Source: an uncultured Bacteroidales bacterium
GTDB taxonomy: Bacteria; Bacteroidota; Bacteroidia; Bacteroidales; P3
DNA length: 64,000 nucleotides
Direction: 5' to 3'
NCBI GenBank assembly: GCA_949291555.1
Contig: CASEWE010000005.1
Coordinates: 62,001 to 126,000, forward strand
In this document: positions 1 to 7,520 of the stretch, one piece after another
How positions within the stretch are numbered: the first letter of the stretch is position 1
How the letters are laid out: each line of letters starts with the position of its first letter
Translations under genes and position numbers: made by a program
Notes under the pieces: generated by a model
Databases searched by the model: none
Seen by the model: the letters and a program-made list of their open reading frames with translations, nothing else
What the model was told of the DNA's origin: nothing

Positions 1-1
1 C

Positions 2-595
2 ATGGACGAACTGGAGTTCGAACTGGATTCCCTGCTCAAACGGGTCGGGAACGTTCCGGTAGAGGAAATCAACTTTGCCGGCATCATGCAGTCCTGCATC
101 GACATCTTGGTGAAACACCAGCTCCGGGTCCCTTCAGGCATGTTCATGTTAGGCAAAGCCTTGCTCACGCTGCAACGTTTCGCCGGCCAGCTCGACCCCG
201 ACCTGCCCATAACCCCGCTTGTTCTGCCATTCGCCAAACGCTTGGTCTCCACCCAGTACAATGTCGGGAAACTGGCAGGAGCCGTCTTCGACACGATTGC
301 CGATTACGTCAGCCTTGCCCGCAACTTCCCCTTGCAGGTGAACGAAATCCTTTACAAACTCAAGGAGGGCACCATAAGCCACGAAATCAAATTGGACGAT
401 TCCGACAACATGGGCCGGATGTTCCGGAATTTCGGCAACCGGATCGTCATTGCCTTGCTGCTTTCCGGGCTCTTCATCGGCTCGACGCTGCTGATGGCCT
501 TAGCCCCCCAATACGCCATCGGGAAAATACTGATGTGGGTTTCCGCTTCCGTCATGGTGCTGATGGCTTTGGCCCGCATATTCCGCAAACGATGA
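2..595 (+). CDS. ABC1/UbiB-family protein, C-terminal part (gene begins before the window)
   Basis: The frame is open from the first base of the window and ends at TGA 593-595. The ATG at base 2 is probably an internal methionine, so this is a 5'-truncated view. The visible 197 residues hold a mostly helical region and then two hydrophobic segments (about 147-167 and 173-192), ending in a basic tail (FRKR). Two terminal membrane helices after a soluble part are typical of AarF/ABC1/UbiB atypical kinases, which in other bacteria support isoprenoid quinone synthesis. No kinase motif lies in the visible part, so the family call rests on tail architecture and remembered similarity. Confidence 0.65.
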   Translation: MDELEFELDSLLKRVGNVPVEEINFAGIMQSCIDILVKHQLRVPSGMFMLGKALLTLQRFAGQLDPDLPITPLVLPFAKRLVSTQYNVGKLAGAVFDTIADYVSLARNFPLQVNEILYKLKEGTISHEIKLDDSDNMGRMFRNFGNRIVIALLLSGLFIGSTLLMALAPQYAIGKILMWVSASVMVLMALARIFRKR

Positions 596-601
596 CGACC
601 G

Positions 602-636
602 CCTCCCGGGCCTGTTCCGGGAACAGGCCCGGGAGG
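602..636 (+). terminator. Strong GC-rich palindrome just after the UbiB-like gene
   Basis: Two 17-base arms (CCTCCCGGGCCTGTTCC and its near-exact complement) meet with almost no loop, six bases after the stop codon. There is no U-run, so it could act as an mRNA 3'-end stabiliser rather than a classical intrinsic terminator. Confidence 0.5.
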
Positions 637-762
637 ACTGCGGCAAGGCGGATTCGACCGGAAACACGGTTCGCCAGAAAAACACCGCAATGCCGATAGA
701 TAGGGGATCTAAGCGAAAAGCTCCTCTTCCAAGAGTGCAGACAAGCAGCCGGATTATAAGCG

Positions 763-810
763 AAAAGCCCCTCGAATCCATCGATCCGAGAGGCTTTCTT
801 TGTGCCCAAG
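763..810 (-). pseudogene. Possible remnant: terminator hairpin plus the 3' tip of a tRNA-Leu
   Basis: Read on the minus strand, CTTGGGCA (803-810) is followed by five bases and then a hairpin with AAAGCC/GGCTTT arms (763-797). The intact tRNA-Leu(CAG) has the same order: TTGGGCA, five bases (CAAGT), then an AAACCC/GGGTTT hairpin. The rest of the tRNA body is missing. Nearby, the 12-mer TAAGCGAAAAGC occurs twice (710-721 and 757-768). Short matches like this can arise by chance. Confidence 0.3.
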
Positions 811-951
811 CCCATATACCAACCGCGAGGGCGGCGGCGGACAAGACCCATAAAAAATAACGATCCGGGGCAGAGCATCCAAGCAAGCCAGCTATCGGCA
901 ACCGGTAATGCGTTGAGCGTTTATACCCTGTTTATACCCCCAAAAAAAACA

Positions 952-985
952 AAACCCACTCAAACTTAATTGTTCAAGCGGGTTT
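952..985 (-). terminator. Intrinsic terminator of the tRNA-Leu operon
   Basis: On the minus strand the arms AAACCCGCTTGAAC and GTTTGAGTGGGTTT form a hairpin followed by a T-rich run (941-951). It lies five bases past the 3' end of tRNA-Leu(CAG). Confidence 0.85.
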
Positions 986-990
986 ACTTG

Positions 991-1074
991 TGCCCAAAAC
1001 AGGACTCGAACCTGCACCTCATTGCTGAGACTAGTCCCTGAAACTAGCGCGTCTACCAATTCCGCCATTTGGGC
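991..1074 (-). tRNA. tRNA-Leu (anticodon CAG)
   Basis: 84 bases on the minus strand fold as a class II tRNA. The acceptor arms are GCCCAAA and TTTGGGC, the D-loop contains GGTAGACGC, the anticodon stem CTAGT/ACTAG encloses loop TTCAGGG with anticodon CAG, there is a long variable arm, and the T-loop is TTCGAGT. The discriminator base is A and CCA is not encoded. It reads CUG and is transcribed after tRNA-Leu(GAG) from the promoter at 1195-1224. Confidence 0.95.
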
Positions 1075-1096
1075 TTTGCTGCGGAGGCTACGACCT

Positions 1097-1183
1097 TGGT
1101 GCCCAGAACAAGACTCGAACTTGCACGTCGAAACCGACACTACCCCCTCAAAGTAGCGCGTCTACCAATTCCGCCATCTGGGC
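1097..1183 (-). tRNA. tRNA-Leu (anticodon GAG), CCA encoded
   Basis: The acceptor arms are GCCCAGA and TCTGGGC and the class II variable arm is present. Anticodon stem CTACT/GGTAG encloses TTGAGGG with anticodon GAG, so it reads CUC and CUU. Unlike its downstream neighbour, the terminal CCA is encoded (1097-1099). The two genes share almost the same D-arm and lie 22 bases apart, so they probably arose by duplication. Confidence 0.95.
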
Positions 1184-1194
1184 AACAGGGGGTG

Positions 1195-1224
1195 CAAAGG
1201 TAGCATTTTTTTTACAAAAACAAA
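1195..1224 (-). promoter_or_regulatory. Promoter of the tRNA-Leu operon
   Basis: On the minus strand a TTTG (1221-1224) lies 18 bases before TACCTTTG (1195-1202), the Bacteroidota -33/-7 pair. The tRNA starts 11 bases after the -7 element. Confidence 0.8.
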
Positions 1225-1849
1225 ACCCTCTCGACTTTTTCCATCCTTCTTCCCTTCCCCCTTCCGTTTTCCTCCAAGCACGGCGGGGAAAGCCGCACCA
1301 TCCTCTGCCCGAAGCAGATAAACCTCTGCCTTGCCGCAACCGCATCGTGTCGCCAAGACAGGATGCCGGTCCGAGCGAACCCAGCGCCATTGCTCCAGAC
1401 ACCGCAAAAGCATCGCCCGGCCCCGCCTCCCCCTCCATGCAAGATTTCCGGCAAAAGCCGTTGCTCCATGGATTCCACCAAGATGCGCCAAGCCTTTTAC
1501 GCTCTCTTTGAAAAGCAATCGATCCGGTATCGATATATTTTTCCCCAGCTTTGCAATGCCAAGAAAACATATTGTCCCTTTACGTCCCCTTACGCGCGCA
1601 TCGAGGAGAAGCGAGGAGAAGCGAGGAGCGGCCGGGTCCATTGGCAAGAAAAAAAACATTGTTCCTTTACCCCCGCAAATCCTGCAATCGGCGGAAACCG
1701 CGCCGGCATTCCCTCAGAGGCATTCCCGCACGATAGGAACCGGTTTCCACGAAAACGGAAAACGTTCAAAGGCCGCCCTCAACCCCGGCAGTCCTATTTC
1801 CCAAAATTTTATTACTTTCGCGCTCTGATTTCAGATTATCTAAAAAGTT
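1203..1849. other. Long intergenic stretch with short repeats, no gene seen
   Basis: Several open frames cross this stretch, but their translations are low-complexity Arg/Pro/Ser-rich peptides unlike any family, so I do not call genes. Two kinds of repeat are visible. GCGAGGAGAA-type 10-mers occur about three times around 1601-1628. Two similar blocks, around 1558-1590 and 1645-1675, both read AAGAAAA, then ATTGTCCCTTTAC or ATTGTTCCTTTAC. A weak -7-like TACTTTCG (1813-1820) is the best promoter candidate for the TPR gene. Confidence 0.5.
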
Positions 1850-2539
1850 ATGGCAGAAAAACAACAAAGCGGCGAACACGTGGTAGAAGACGTTGAAGTA
1901 GCCTTGGTCAAGACCGGAGATTTCTTCGAAAAGCACAAAGGACTGATTATCGGAGTCGTGATTGCCATCATCGTCCTGGTAGGCGGGTACTTCGGATACC
2001 GCTACCTCATCGTAGCCCCGAAAGAAAAGACCGCAGCCGCGGAATTATTCTATTCCCAACGGTATTTCGAAATGGATTCCCTGAACACGGCCCTCAACGG
2101 AGACGGGCTGCATCCCGGCCTGCTCGAAATAGCCCAAACCTACAAGTCGACCCCGAGCGGGAAGCTGGCGCATTACTATGCCGGCATCGCTTACTTGCAC
2201 CAAGGCCGGTTCCAAGACGCGATCGACCATCTGGGAAAATTCAGGACCACCGACCCGCTCCTGCATGTCCTTTCCTGCCAAGCCTTGGGCGATGCCTATC
2301 TGGAACTGGAACAGACCTCCAAAGCCTTGGCCGCCTATGAAAAAGGCGCGGGGAAATACCAAAACGACATCCTTACCCCGGGCATCCTGATGCGCGTGGC
2401 CATCACGCACGAGATGATGCAGCAATACGACAAGGCGCTTGATACCTACATTGAAATCCGCGACAATTACCCGGCTTCGCAACAAGCTCGCGACATAGAA
2501 CGCCAGATTGCCCGCCTGAAAGCGAAGACAGGAAAATAA
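1850..2539 (+). CDS. Membrane-anchored tetratricopeptide repeat protein
   Basis: 229 residues. A short acidic cytoplasmic head (1-30) is followed by one strongly hydrophobic helix (31-54) and a soluble part with about three TPR-like helical pairs (about 105-135, 140-170 and 177-205). The last ends in NYPASQQARDIERQIARLK, a common closing helix. TPR proteins act as interaction scaffolds; nothing shows the partner. The YfgM/BamD-like plan of one N-terminal anchor plus TPRs suggests an envelope-assembly or chaperone role, which is inference. ribH follows 307 bases later on the same strand, with a large hairpin between. Confidence 0.85.
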   Translation: MAEKQQSGEHVVEDVEVALVKTGDFFEKHKGLIIGVVIAIIVLVGGYFGYRYLIVAPKEKTAAAELFYSQRYFEMDSLNTALNGDGLHPGLLEIAQTYKSTPSGKLAHYYAGIAYLHQGRFQDAIDHLGKFRTTDPLLHVLSCQALGDAYLELEQTSKALAAYEKGAGKYQNDILTPGILMRVAITHEMMQQYDKALDTYIEIRDNYPASQQARDIERQIARLKAKTGK

Positions 2540-2588
2540 GGAGCCGTTCGAATCCTGCTTTCCTGCAAACAACCACGAAAAACACGAT

Positions 2589-2639
2589 CCGAAAGCCTCG
2601 GTCCGGGAAAATGGAACATCCCCGGGCGGAGGCTTTCGG
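2589..2639 (+). terminator. Large hairpin between the TPR gene and ribH
   Basis: Arms CCGAAAGCCTC...CCGGG and CCCGGGCGGAGGCTTTCGG enclose an AT-richer loop. It starts 50 bases after the TPR stop codon. There is no long U-run. The remainder of the 2540-2846 gap is GC-rich with no gene; I looked for an FMN riboswitch and found none. Confidence 0.55.
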
Positions 2640-2846
2640 CCATCTACAGGCGCAGTCCCTCCGGGAAACGCCCCCTGCAAAAGCCCAAGGGAACCATCCA
2701 GGCAAACAGAGCCGGCATCCCCGGCCGGGCGTGCCGGAAGGGATCCGTTGCCGTACAAGGCATGGCTCGAAAAGGGAACCTCTTTTCCGATTGAAACTTC
2801 GCGATACCCGAAATCCTTTCATGTCAAACCCAAAAATCATTTCCGA

Positions 2847-3344
2847 ATGTCCACCCAGACCCGCAGCCAAGACCCGATAGCCGGCACCTTCCCGGACACC
2901 CGGCACCGGTTTGTCGTCCTTTACGCCGAATGGAACCAGCAAATCACCCATGCCTTGCGCGACGGATGCGTCCAGACCCTCAAAGCGAACCAGGTTCCCG
3001 AGAAGAACATCCAGACCCTCCCCGTTCCCGGAAGTTTCGAACTTTCCACGGCAGCAGCCTTTTATGCCGAAAAACCGGAAGTGGACGCCGTCATCTGCCT
3101 TGGCTGCGTCATCCAAGGGGAAACCCGCCATTTCGATTTCATCTGCCAGGCCGTAGCCGAAGGCCTGACCCGAATCGGCATCCAAAGCAAAAAGCCCGTC
3201 ATTTTCGGGGTCCTGACAACCAATACCCAGCTCCAAGCCCTCGAACGGGCAGGTGGCTCTTTAGGAAACAAAGGCTGCGAAGCCGCCATGGCCGCCCTGC
3301 AAATGCTGGCCATGAAAGAGAAACCCATTTTCGACCATGCCTGA
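2847..3344 (+). CDS. ribH: 6,7-dimethyl-8-ribityllumazine synthase (riboflavin synthesis)
   Basis: Joins 5-amino-6-ribitylaminouracil with 3,4-dihydroxy-2-butanone 4-phosphate to make lumazine, the penultimate step of riboflavin synthesis. I chose the ATG at 2847 (165 residues) because longer in-frame starts add 33 residues foreign to the family. Landmarks are VLYAEWNQQIT near the N-terminus, LPVPGSFELSTAA (substrate pocket), CLGCVIQGETRHFDFICQ with the catalytic-site His, and FGVLTTNTQLQALERAGG, all in family order. Its last 8 bases overlap fmt. No other rib gene is nearby. Confidence 0.95.
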   Translation: MSTQTRSQDPIAGTFPDTRHRFVVLYAEWNQQITHALRDGCVQTLKANQVPEKNIQTLPVPGSFELSTAAAFYAEKPEVDAVICLGCVIQGETRHFDFICQAVAEGLTRIGIQSKKPVIFGVLTTNTQLQALERAGGSLGNKGCEAAMAALQMLAMKEKPIFDHA

Positions 3345-4323
3345 ACGTATCGTTTTCATGGGCACGCCCCAATTCGCTGCGGTTTGCCTGAAGACCCTGG
3401 TCGAAGCCGGCCTGGACATAGCCGCCGTGGTCACCATGCCCGACAAGCCCATCGGACGGGGGCGCAAGACCGGCTGCTCCGAAGTAAAGAAAACCGCGCT
3501 GGAATTAGGCCTTCCCCTCCTTCAGCCGGAAAAGCTGAAGAACCCGGATTTCATAGCGGAACTCCGGGCCTTGAATGCCGATCTGCAAATCGTGGTAGCA
3601 TTCCGCATGCTTCCCGTGCAAGTCTGGAGCATGCCCCGCTTGGGGACATTCAACCTGCATGCTTCCCTCTTGCCGGCTTACCGGGGGGCCGCGCCCATAC
3701 AGCGGGCCATCTGGAACGGGGAAAAGGAAAGCGGGGTAACCACCTTCCTCCTCGACAAAGACCTGGACACGGGAGCCATCCTCTACCAGGAAAAAGTCGC
3801 CATGGCCCCCAACGAGACAGCCGGTTCCCTCCATGACAAGCTCTTGGAAATCGGCGCTCCCTTGGTCGTAAAAACCGCACGGGCTCTTTTTGCCGGCTCT
3901 ATCCAGGCCCGTCCTCAGGAAGAGGCCGGAAAAGGCAGCTTCCCTGAAGCCCCGAAAATCCTCAAGGAAGATTGCTACTTGGATTTCAGCCAGCCGGCCG
4001 AAAAACTCCACCGCCAAGTCATGGCCCTCAGCCCGCATCCCGGCGCCATAGCCTTGCTCGTTCATACCCAAAAGAACGAATCGACCCCTGTGAAGATACT
4101 GGAGAGCGAGTTCCTGCAAGAAAATAAAAAAAGTTATGAACAAGGACGGATCGAATCCGATGGCAAGCATTTCCTGCACATTACCTGCGGGGATGGATGC
4201 TCCTTGGTGGTAAAAAAAATACAACTCCCTGGTAAAAAAGCACTTACAGTCAGCGAATTTCTAAGAGGTTTTAGATTAGACAGTTGCAACCATCAGATTT
4301 TCCAAAAGGTTATCAACCAATAA
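3337..4323 (+). CDS. fmt: Methionyl-tRNA formyltransferase
   Basis: Transfers formyl from 10-formyl-THF to Met-tRNA(fMet) for translation initiation. 328 residues, normal length. The N-terminal formyltransferase fold begins RIVFMGTPQFAAVCL. The signature HASLLPAYRGAAPI near residue 110 carries the catalytic His, the Asn lies just before it in FNLHAS, and the Asp is in LLDKDLDTGAIL. A C-terminal OB-like tRNA-binding domain follows. The start overlaps the end of ribH by 8 bases, so the two are probably translationally coupled. No def gene is adjacent. Confidence 0.96.
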   Translation: MPERIVFMGTPQFAAVCLKTLVEAGLDIAAVVTMPDKPIGRGRKTGCSEVKKTALELGLPLLQPEKLKNPDFIAELRALNADLQIVVAFRMLPVQVWSMPRLGTFNLHASLLPAYRGAAPIQRAIWNGEKESGVTTFLLDKDLDTGAILYQEKVAMAPNETAGSLHDKLLEIGAPLVVKTARALFAGSIQARPQEEAGKGSFPEAPKILKEDCYLDFSQPAEKLHRQVMALSPHPGAIALLVHTQKNESTPVKILESEFLQENKKSYEQGRIESDGKHFLHITCGDGCSLVVKKIQLPGKKALTVSEFLRGFRLDSCNHQIFQKVINQ

Positions 4324-4357
4324 TTAAGGGAAACACTGCACGGAGGTCTCCCTCCTG

Positions 4358-4389
4358 TTTGAAAAATTCGAAGATCCCGAATACTTTTG
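4358..4389 (+). promoter_or_regulatory. Promoter of the HU gene
   Basis: TTTG (4358-4361), 20 bases, TACTTTTG (4382-4389): a near-consensus Bacteroidota promoter, 41 bases before the HU start codon. Confidence 0.8.
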
Positions 4390-4430
4390 TTTCGGTAATT
4401 CATCAATGTCTAACCCCTAAAACTAAAAAA

Positions 4431-4703
4431 ATGAACAAAACTGAATTGGTTGATGCCATTGCCGCAAAATCGAAATTGTCGAAAGCCGACTCCAAGAAAG
4501 CTTTGGAAGCGTACATGGCTGTTACTGCCGATGCCTTGAAGAAAGGCGACCGCATCGCCCTGGTCGGATTCGGCACGTTCAGCGTACAGAAAAGGGCTGC
4601 CCGCAAAGGCCACAACCCGCAAACCGGACAATCCATCAAGATTGCCGCCAAGAAGGTAGTGAAATTCAAAGCGGGTGCCACCTTGACGAAAAAAGTGAAG
4701 TAA
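4431..4703 (+). CDS. HU-family DNA-binding protein
   Basis: A small basic protein of 90 residues that bends and packs DNA as a dimer. It begins MNKTELVDAIAAKSKLSKAD, and the HU signature GFGTFSVQKRAARKGHNPQTGQ forms the start of the DNA-gripping beta arm, closing with KVVKFKAGATLTKKVK. I chose the ATG at 4431 because it follows the promoter at 4358-4389 and matches the family length; an open frame extending back to 4284 has no HU residues. It stands alone between its own promoter and a strong terminator. Third-position T is commoner than in neighbours, as expected for a highly expressed gene. Confidence 0.96.
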   Translation: MNKTELVDAIAAKSKLSKADSKKALEAYMAVTADALKKGDRIALVGFGTFSVQKRAARKGHNPQTGQSIKIAAKKVVKFKAGATLTKKVK

Positions 4704-4727
4704 TCGAGGCTGTTGTCCATCATCATC

Positions 4728-4764
4728 AAGAAAGGCCGGTTTTCACAGAAAACCGGCCTTTCTT
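4728..4764. terminator. Bidirectional terminator between HU and the DUF5672 gene
   Basis: AAGAAAGGCCGGTTTTC and its complement GAAAACCGGCCTTTCTT are separated by four bases. The A/T flanks give U-rich tails both ways, so it can end HU on the plus strand and the facing glycan-type gene on the minus strand. Confidence 0.85.
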
Positions 4765-4846
4765 GCAAAACAACGCCGCCTCCGTCCGTCAAACAGATTT
4801 TCCCCTCCCGTTCCGCCAAGGCGCGCTCGTGAAATCGCGCCAGCCT

Positions 4847-5614
4847 TCAAAGCGGAAAGCCCGGGGCGGCTTCCGCGATGGCCTTTTTCCACAAGCCGAA
4901 ATCGTACTTCCGATAAGCATGCAATGCCATGGGAAGCGTTCCGGTTTTCCCTGCATAATACGCCGGCGAAGTCTCGATGCAGAAACGGGCCGCTTCAAGC
5001 TCTCCCGGAATCCGGAGCAATCCCTTGCCGTCCTTAGCCATGAAAGACCAGAAATAATCTTCATTGGCTTTCCACCTTTTCGCTTCCGGCAAACGGGCTA
5101 TGGCCTCGAACCGTTCCACCCTTCGCAAGGAAAAGCCCCCGTTCCCGGCGCAACGGGACAAATTCCGATGCAGAAACGCATTCCATGCAGCCTTGACTCC
5201 CGATTTGACCAGCATGTACTGCAGCAAATGCAAGGCGCGCCCGTGCCACGGAGCGCCGATGTAATCGAAAGGCTCTTCGCACGAGAGGAAATCATCGAGC
5301 TTGTCGGCAAAAACGAAAACGTCCAACTGGCAGACAAGCACGTATTCGTACAGCCGGAAAGCCTCGTAGAAAGCAGGCGACAACATGAGGCGGTTATAAC
5401 CGGCTATTCCCGCGAAAAATTCCGGAGAAAAGGGTTTCGACCCCACGTCGGGGCTCACGCGGGCATAAGCACTGATATCCAGTCCTTCCGGATGGACAAG
5501 GAATTTATCCCGGAACCGGAACACGCGGCAAGCCTGCATGAAACAAGCTTCTTCTTCCCTGCTCATGACAGGGAGATAGACCGGGAACACTACGGCGACT
5601 TTCTTATCCGGCAT
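4847..5614 (-). CDS. DUF5672-family protein (glycosyltransferase-like)
   Basis: 255 residues, cytoplasmic, no signal peptide. It begins KKVAVVFPVYLP like a GT-A fold. The family core follows: YEYVLVCQLDVFVFADKLDDF around residue 90-110 (QLD then F as a possible DxD-like site), DYIGAPW, and AGNGGFSLRRV near 160. DUF5672 proteins sit in surface-glycan loci and are thought to transfer sugars; no activity is proven to my knowledge. It follows the DUF115-like gene by only 6 bases, so the two form an operon. No other glycan genes are near, so the acceptor is unknown. Confidence 0.8.
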   Translation of the reverse strand: MPDKKVAVVFPVYLPVMSREEEACFMQACRVFRFRDKFLVHPEGLDISAYARVSPDVGSKPFSPEFFAGIAGYNRLMLSPAFYEAFRLYEYVLVCQLDVFVFADKLDDFLSCEEPFDYIGAPWHGRALHLLQYMLVKSGVKAAWNAFLHRNLSRCAGNGGFSLRRVERFEAIARLPEAKRWKANEDYFWSFMAKDGKGLLRIPGELEAARFCIETSPAYYAGKTGTLPMALHAYRKYDFGLWKKAIAEAAPGFPL

Positions 5615-5620
5615 GGCAAA

Positions 5621-6508
5621 TCAGATTTTCATCCGGTCGAAAACATCGATATAAGAGCCGGGAGTCGTATTATAGACATGAATCCCGCGCTTTTGGGCAA
5701 TCCTGTCCAGAACCTGGTAGGACTGAAGAACCAAAGCGATGCTCTCCAATGTCTTGTACAACGGTGCCGAGCGGTGTACCGCCGAAGCCGGCCCTGCGGA
5801 AGCATCGTAGAAATGCTTGTCGTCTATCATCACCTCGTTCTGATCGTTGACCCAAAGGAGCTTTATCCAGGAATGATCCACGCCGACAAGATAAATCTTT
5901 GAAAAACCCATCCGGATGCAATGGGCTATGGCGGGTACCAGCACGTTCCGAGGCGCCGGAAGCCCCCATCCTTTCATGACAGCCCTTTCCAGGAAGCCAA
6001 GGGGACCATCGATGCGGGTCATGTTGTACAACCGGACCCGGATGCGCGGATTGCTTTGCAACTTCCGGGAAACCGGATCCCATAAGGGGTATTTTTTCGC
6101 ATAACGCGGCAAGAACAAGGTAAGCGGCCACTCGGTCTTTTGAACCAAATGGTCGAACAAGGTTGCCATTTTATCATCGGCAAACACGACCGGATCGGCC
6201 ACCACATGGAACAACGGACGCAACTCGGCAAAAAAGGGCGAAAGGACGGAATAGTTCACCGTAAGCAAGTCCTTGCCGGCCAGAAAGCCTGTGCCGGTCT
6301 CCAGGAATTCCTTGGCCGATGGCCCGTTCGCCAAAATGACCACTTCCGCCTTTCCGCCGACCCGGTCAAGCGGCTTTACCGGCCTTGAAAGCAGCAGTAT
6401 TTTCAGCAAGCTGGCGAACATGGCCGTTCCCGCCTTCAACGCCTGCTGGATCGCGACCAATATCCCTGCCTGTTTCACTTGCAAGGACGCCTCGTTCTGT
6501 TTTCCCAT
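5621..6508 (-). CDS. DUF115-like protein of unknown function
   Basis: 295 residues from the ATG at 6508; an upstream in-frame TTG would add two. A hydrophobic stretch near residues 25-45 may be a membrane anchor or amphipathic helix. The motif VVILANGPSAKEFLE (about 56-70) resembles the nucleotide-binding start of DUF115/MptE-like and motility-associated glycosyltransferase-like proteins. Later landmarks are HVVADP, FLERAVMKGWGLPAPRNVLVPAIAHCIRMGFSKIYLVGVDHSW, and ALVLQSYQVLDRIAQKRGIHVYNTTPGSYIDVF. That pattern is typical of proteins fetching or modifying surface glycans. It leads the two-gene operon with DUF5672. Function is inferred only. Confidence 0.7.
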   Translation of the reverse strand: MGKQNEASLQVKQAGILVAIQQALKAGTAMFASLLKILLLSRPVKPLDRVGGKAEVVILANGPSAKEFLETGTGFLAGKDLLTVNYSVLSPFFAELRPLFHVVADPVVFADDKMATLFDHLVQKTEWPLTLFLPRYAKKYPLWDPVSRKLQSNPRIRVRLYNMTRIDGPLGFLERAVMKGWGLPAPRNVLVPAIAHCIRMGFSKIYLVGVDHSWIKLLWVNDQNEVMIDDKHFYDASAGPASAVHRSAPLYKTLESIALVLQSYQVLDRIAQKRGIHVYNTTPGSYIDVFDRMKI

Positions 6509-6528
6509 TTTCAAGAAGCATTGGTGCG

Positions 6529-6536
6529 CAAAGGTA
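6529..6536 (-). promoter_or_regulatory. -7 element for the DUF115-like/DUF5672 operon
   Basis: TACCTTTG on the minus strand, 20 bases before the chosen ATG. No clear TTTG is seen at -33, so only the -7 box is supported. Confidence 0.6.
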
Positions 6537-6690
6537 GCCTAATTTGACCATTTTACCGTACTGCTGCACCGGCTCTCTTCGGCCGCAGCCTCGCAACGCA
6601 GCCTGATTCGGCCATTCATCGTGCTCCTTTGCCTCCTGCCCCGATTCCCCGCTCCCGTCTTTGCCGACAATCCCCGTATCTCAAGCAGCG

Positions 6691-6868
6691 ATTTCCCCGG
6701 CCCGGTTCATCGGGAAAACCCTTTCCAACGGGGATCAAGCGGCCGTCTTGGCAGATTTCCCCGGCCCGGTTCGGCGGAAAAATCCTTTCCGAGGGGAAGC
6801 GAGCGGCCGTCTTGGCAAAATTCTCCTGACGCGGTTCATCGGAAAAGCCTCTCCCCTAAATCCGGCAA
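6691..6868. repeat. 64-bp imperfect tandem repeat, about 2.7 copies
   Basis: Unit 1 (6691-6754) and unit 2 (6755-6819) both begin ATTTCCCCGGCCCGGTTC and end GCGGCCGTCTTGGCA. Unit 3 (from 6820) starts ATTCTCCTGACGCGGTTCATC and fades near 6868. A degenerate fourth copy may precede at about 6650-6690. It lies in the gap before the rseC promoter. The frames through it give Pro/Arg-rich peptides without family character, so it looks non-coding. Confidence 0.8.
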
Positions 6869-6920
6869 GAACCGGACAAGCGCCAACCCGTCCCCGGCAA
6901 AAGGGTTCGCCAAAAGGTTG

Positions 6921-6928
6921 TATATTTG
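6921..6928 (+). promoter_or_regulatory. -7 element for rseC-fabG
   Basis: TATATTTG, 78 bases before the rseC start. A matching TTTG at the -33 position is not clear. Confidence 0.55.
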
Positions 6929-7006
6929 CGCGGGGAAAACGCCCGGAAACCCCGTACCGGAATTCCGGCAGGGAGAAATTCCGGTTATCCAGCCCTCCTT
7001 TTGAAA

Positions 7007-7477
7007 ATGCCCGAAAAAATCACCCACGAAGGCATCGTGACCCAGGTCGGGGAAAACCAAGTAACCGTAAGGATACAATCCACTTCCGCCTGCGGTTCCT
7101 GCCATGCGAAAGGCTTGTGCAACATGTCGGAAAAGACCGACAAAGACGTGGTCGTCAAAACCAAGGAAGCATCTTCCTATTCCGTAGGCGAAGAAGTCGA
7201 TGTCTTCCTCATGTCGAACACGGGCCTGAAAGCCGTGCTGTACGCCTACGTCCTTTCCTTGGCCGCCGGGGCAGCCGCATTCGTGGCCGCGTCTTTCCTC
7301 ACGCCGCGCCAAGGGCTCTGGGGGCTTGCCGCCTTGGCCGCGATTGCCCTCTATTTCTGGATTCTCAAAAAAACCGCCCCGAAAATAAACCGGCAATTCC
7401 AATTCGGCATTTCGAAAAAGGGCCCGGAAACCCAGGAGAAGGAGGATTTCGAACAGGCAGCCGGAAATTCCCGATGA
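7007..7477 (+). CDS. rseC: RseC/MucC-family SoxR-reducing-system protein
   Basis: 156 residues from the ATG at 7007; the longer frame adds 27 residues not found in the family. The N-terminal domain begins ITHEGIVTQVGENQVTVRI and carries the cysteine cluster ACGSCHAKGLC, a likely metal or redox site. Two membrane helices follow (about 80-103 and 110-127), then a charged tail. In other bacteria RseC works with the Rnf complex or modulates sigma-E. In many Bacteroidota it precedes rnfBCDGEA, but here it is followed by fabG after 43 bases and no rnf gene is in view. Confidence 0.85.
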   Translation: MPEKITHEGIVTQVGENQVTVRIQSTSACGSCHAKGLCNMSEKTDKDVVVKTKEASSYSVGEEVDVFLMSNTGLKAVLYAYVLSLAAGAAAFVAASFLTPRQGLWGLAALAAIALYFWILKKTAPKINRQFQFGISKKGPETQEKEDFEQAAGNSR

Positions 7478-7520
7478 CGCGGTTCCAGCAACGCGATTTT
7501 CAATCACTAAATCCAATATC

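Noticed and set aside
919-938. GTTTATACCCTGTTTATACCCC as a phage attachment site next to tRNA-Leu
   Set aside because: It is a short tandem pair with no matching copy beyond a genomic island and no integrase nearby; too weak to call an att site.
1331-1896. Two overlapping plus-strand open frames (165 and 177 codons) before the TPR gene
   Set aside because: Their translations are Arg/Pro/Ser-rich with no domain or family pattern, they overlap each other in different frames, and the real TPR gene starts inside the second.
2540-2846. Possible FMN riboswitch before ribH
   Set aside because: I looked for the conserved AGGG..GGCGGGTAA-type blocks of the RFN element and did not find them; the hairpin seen is a simple stem.
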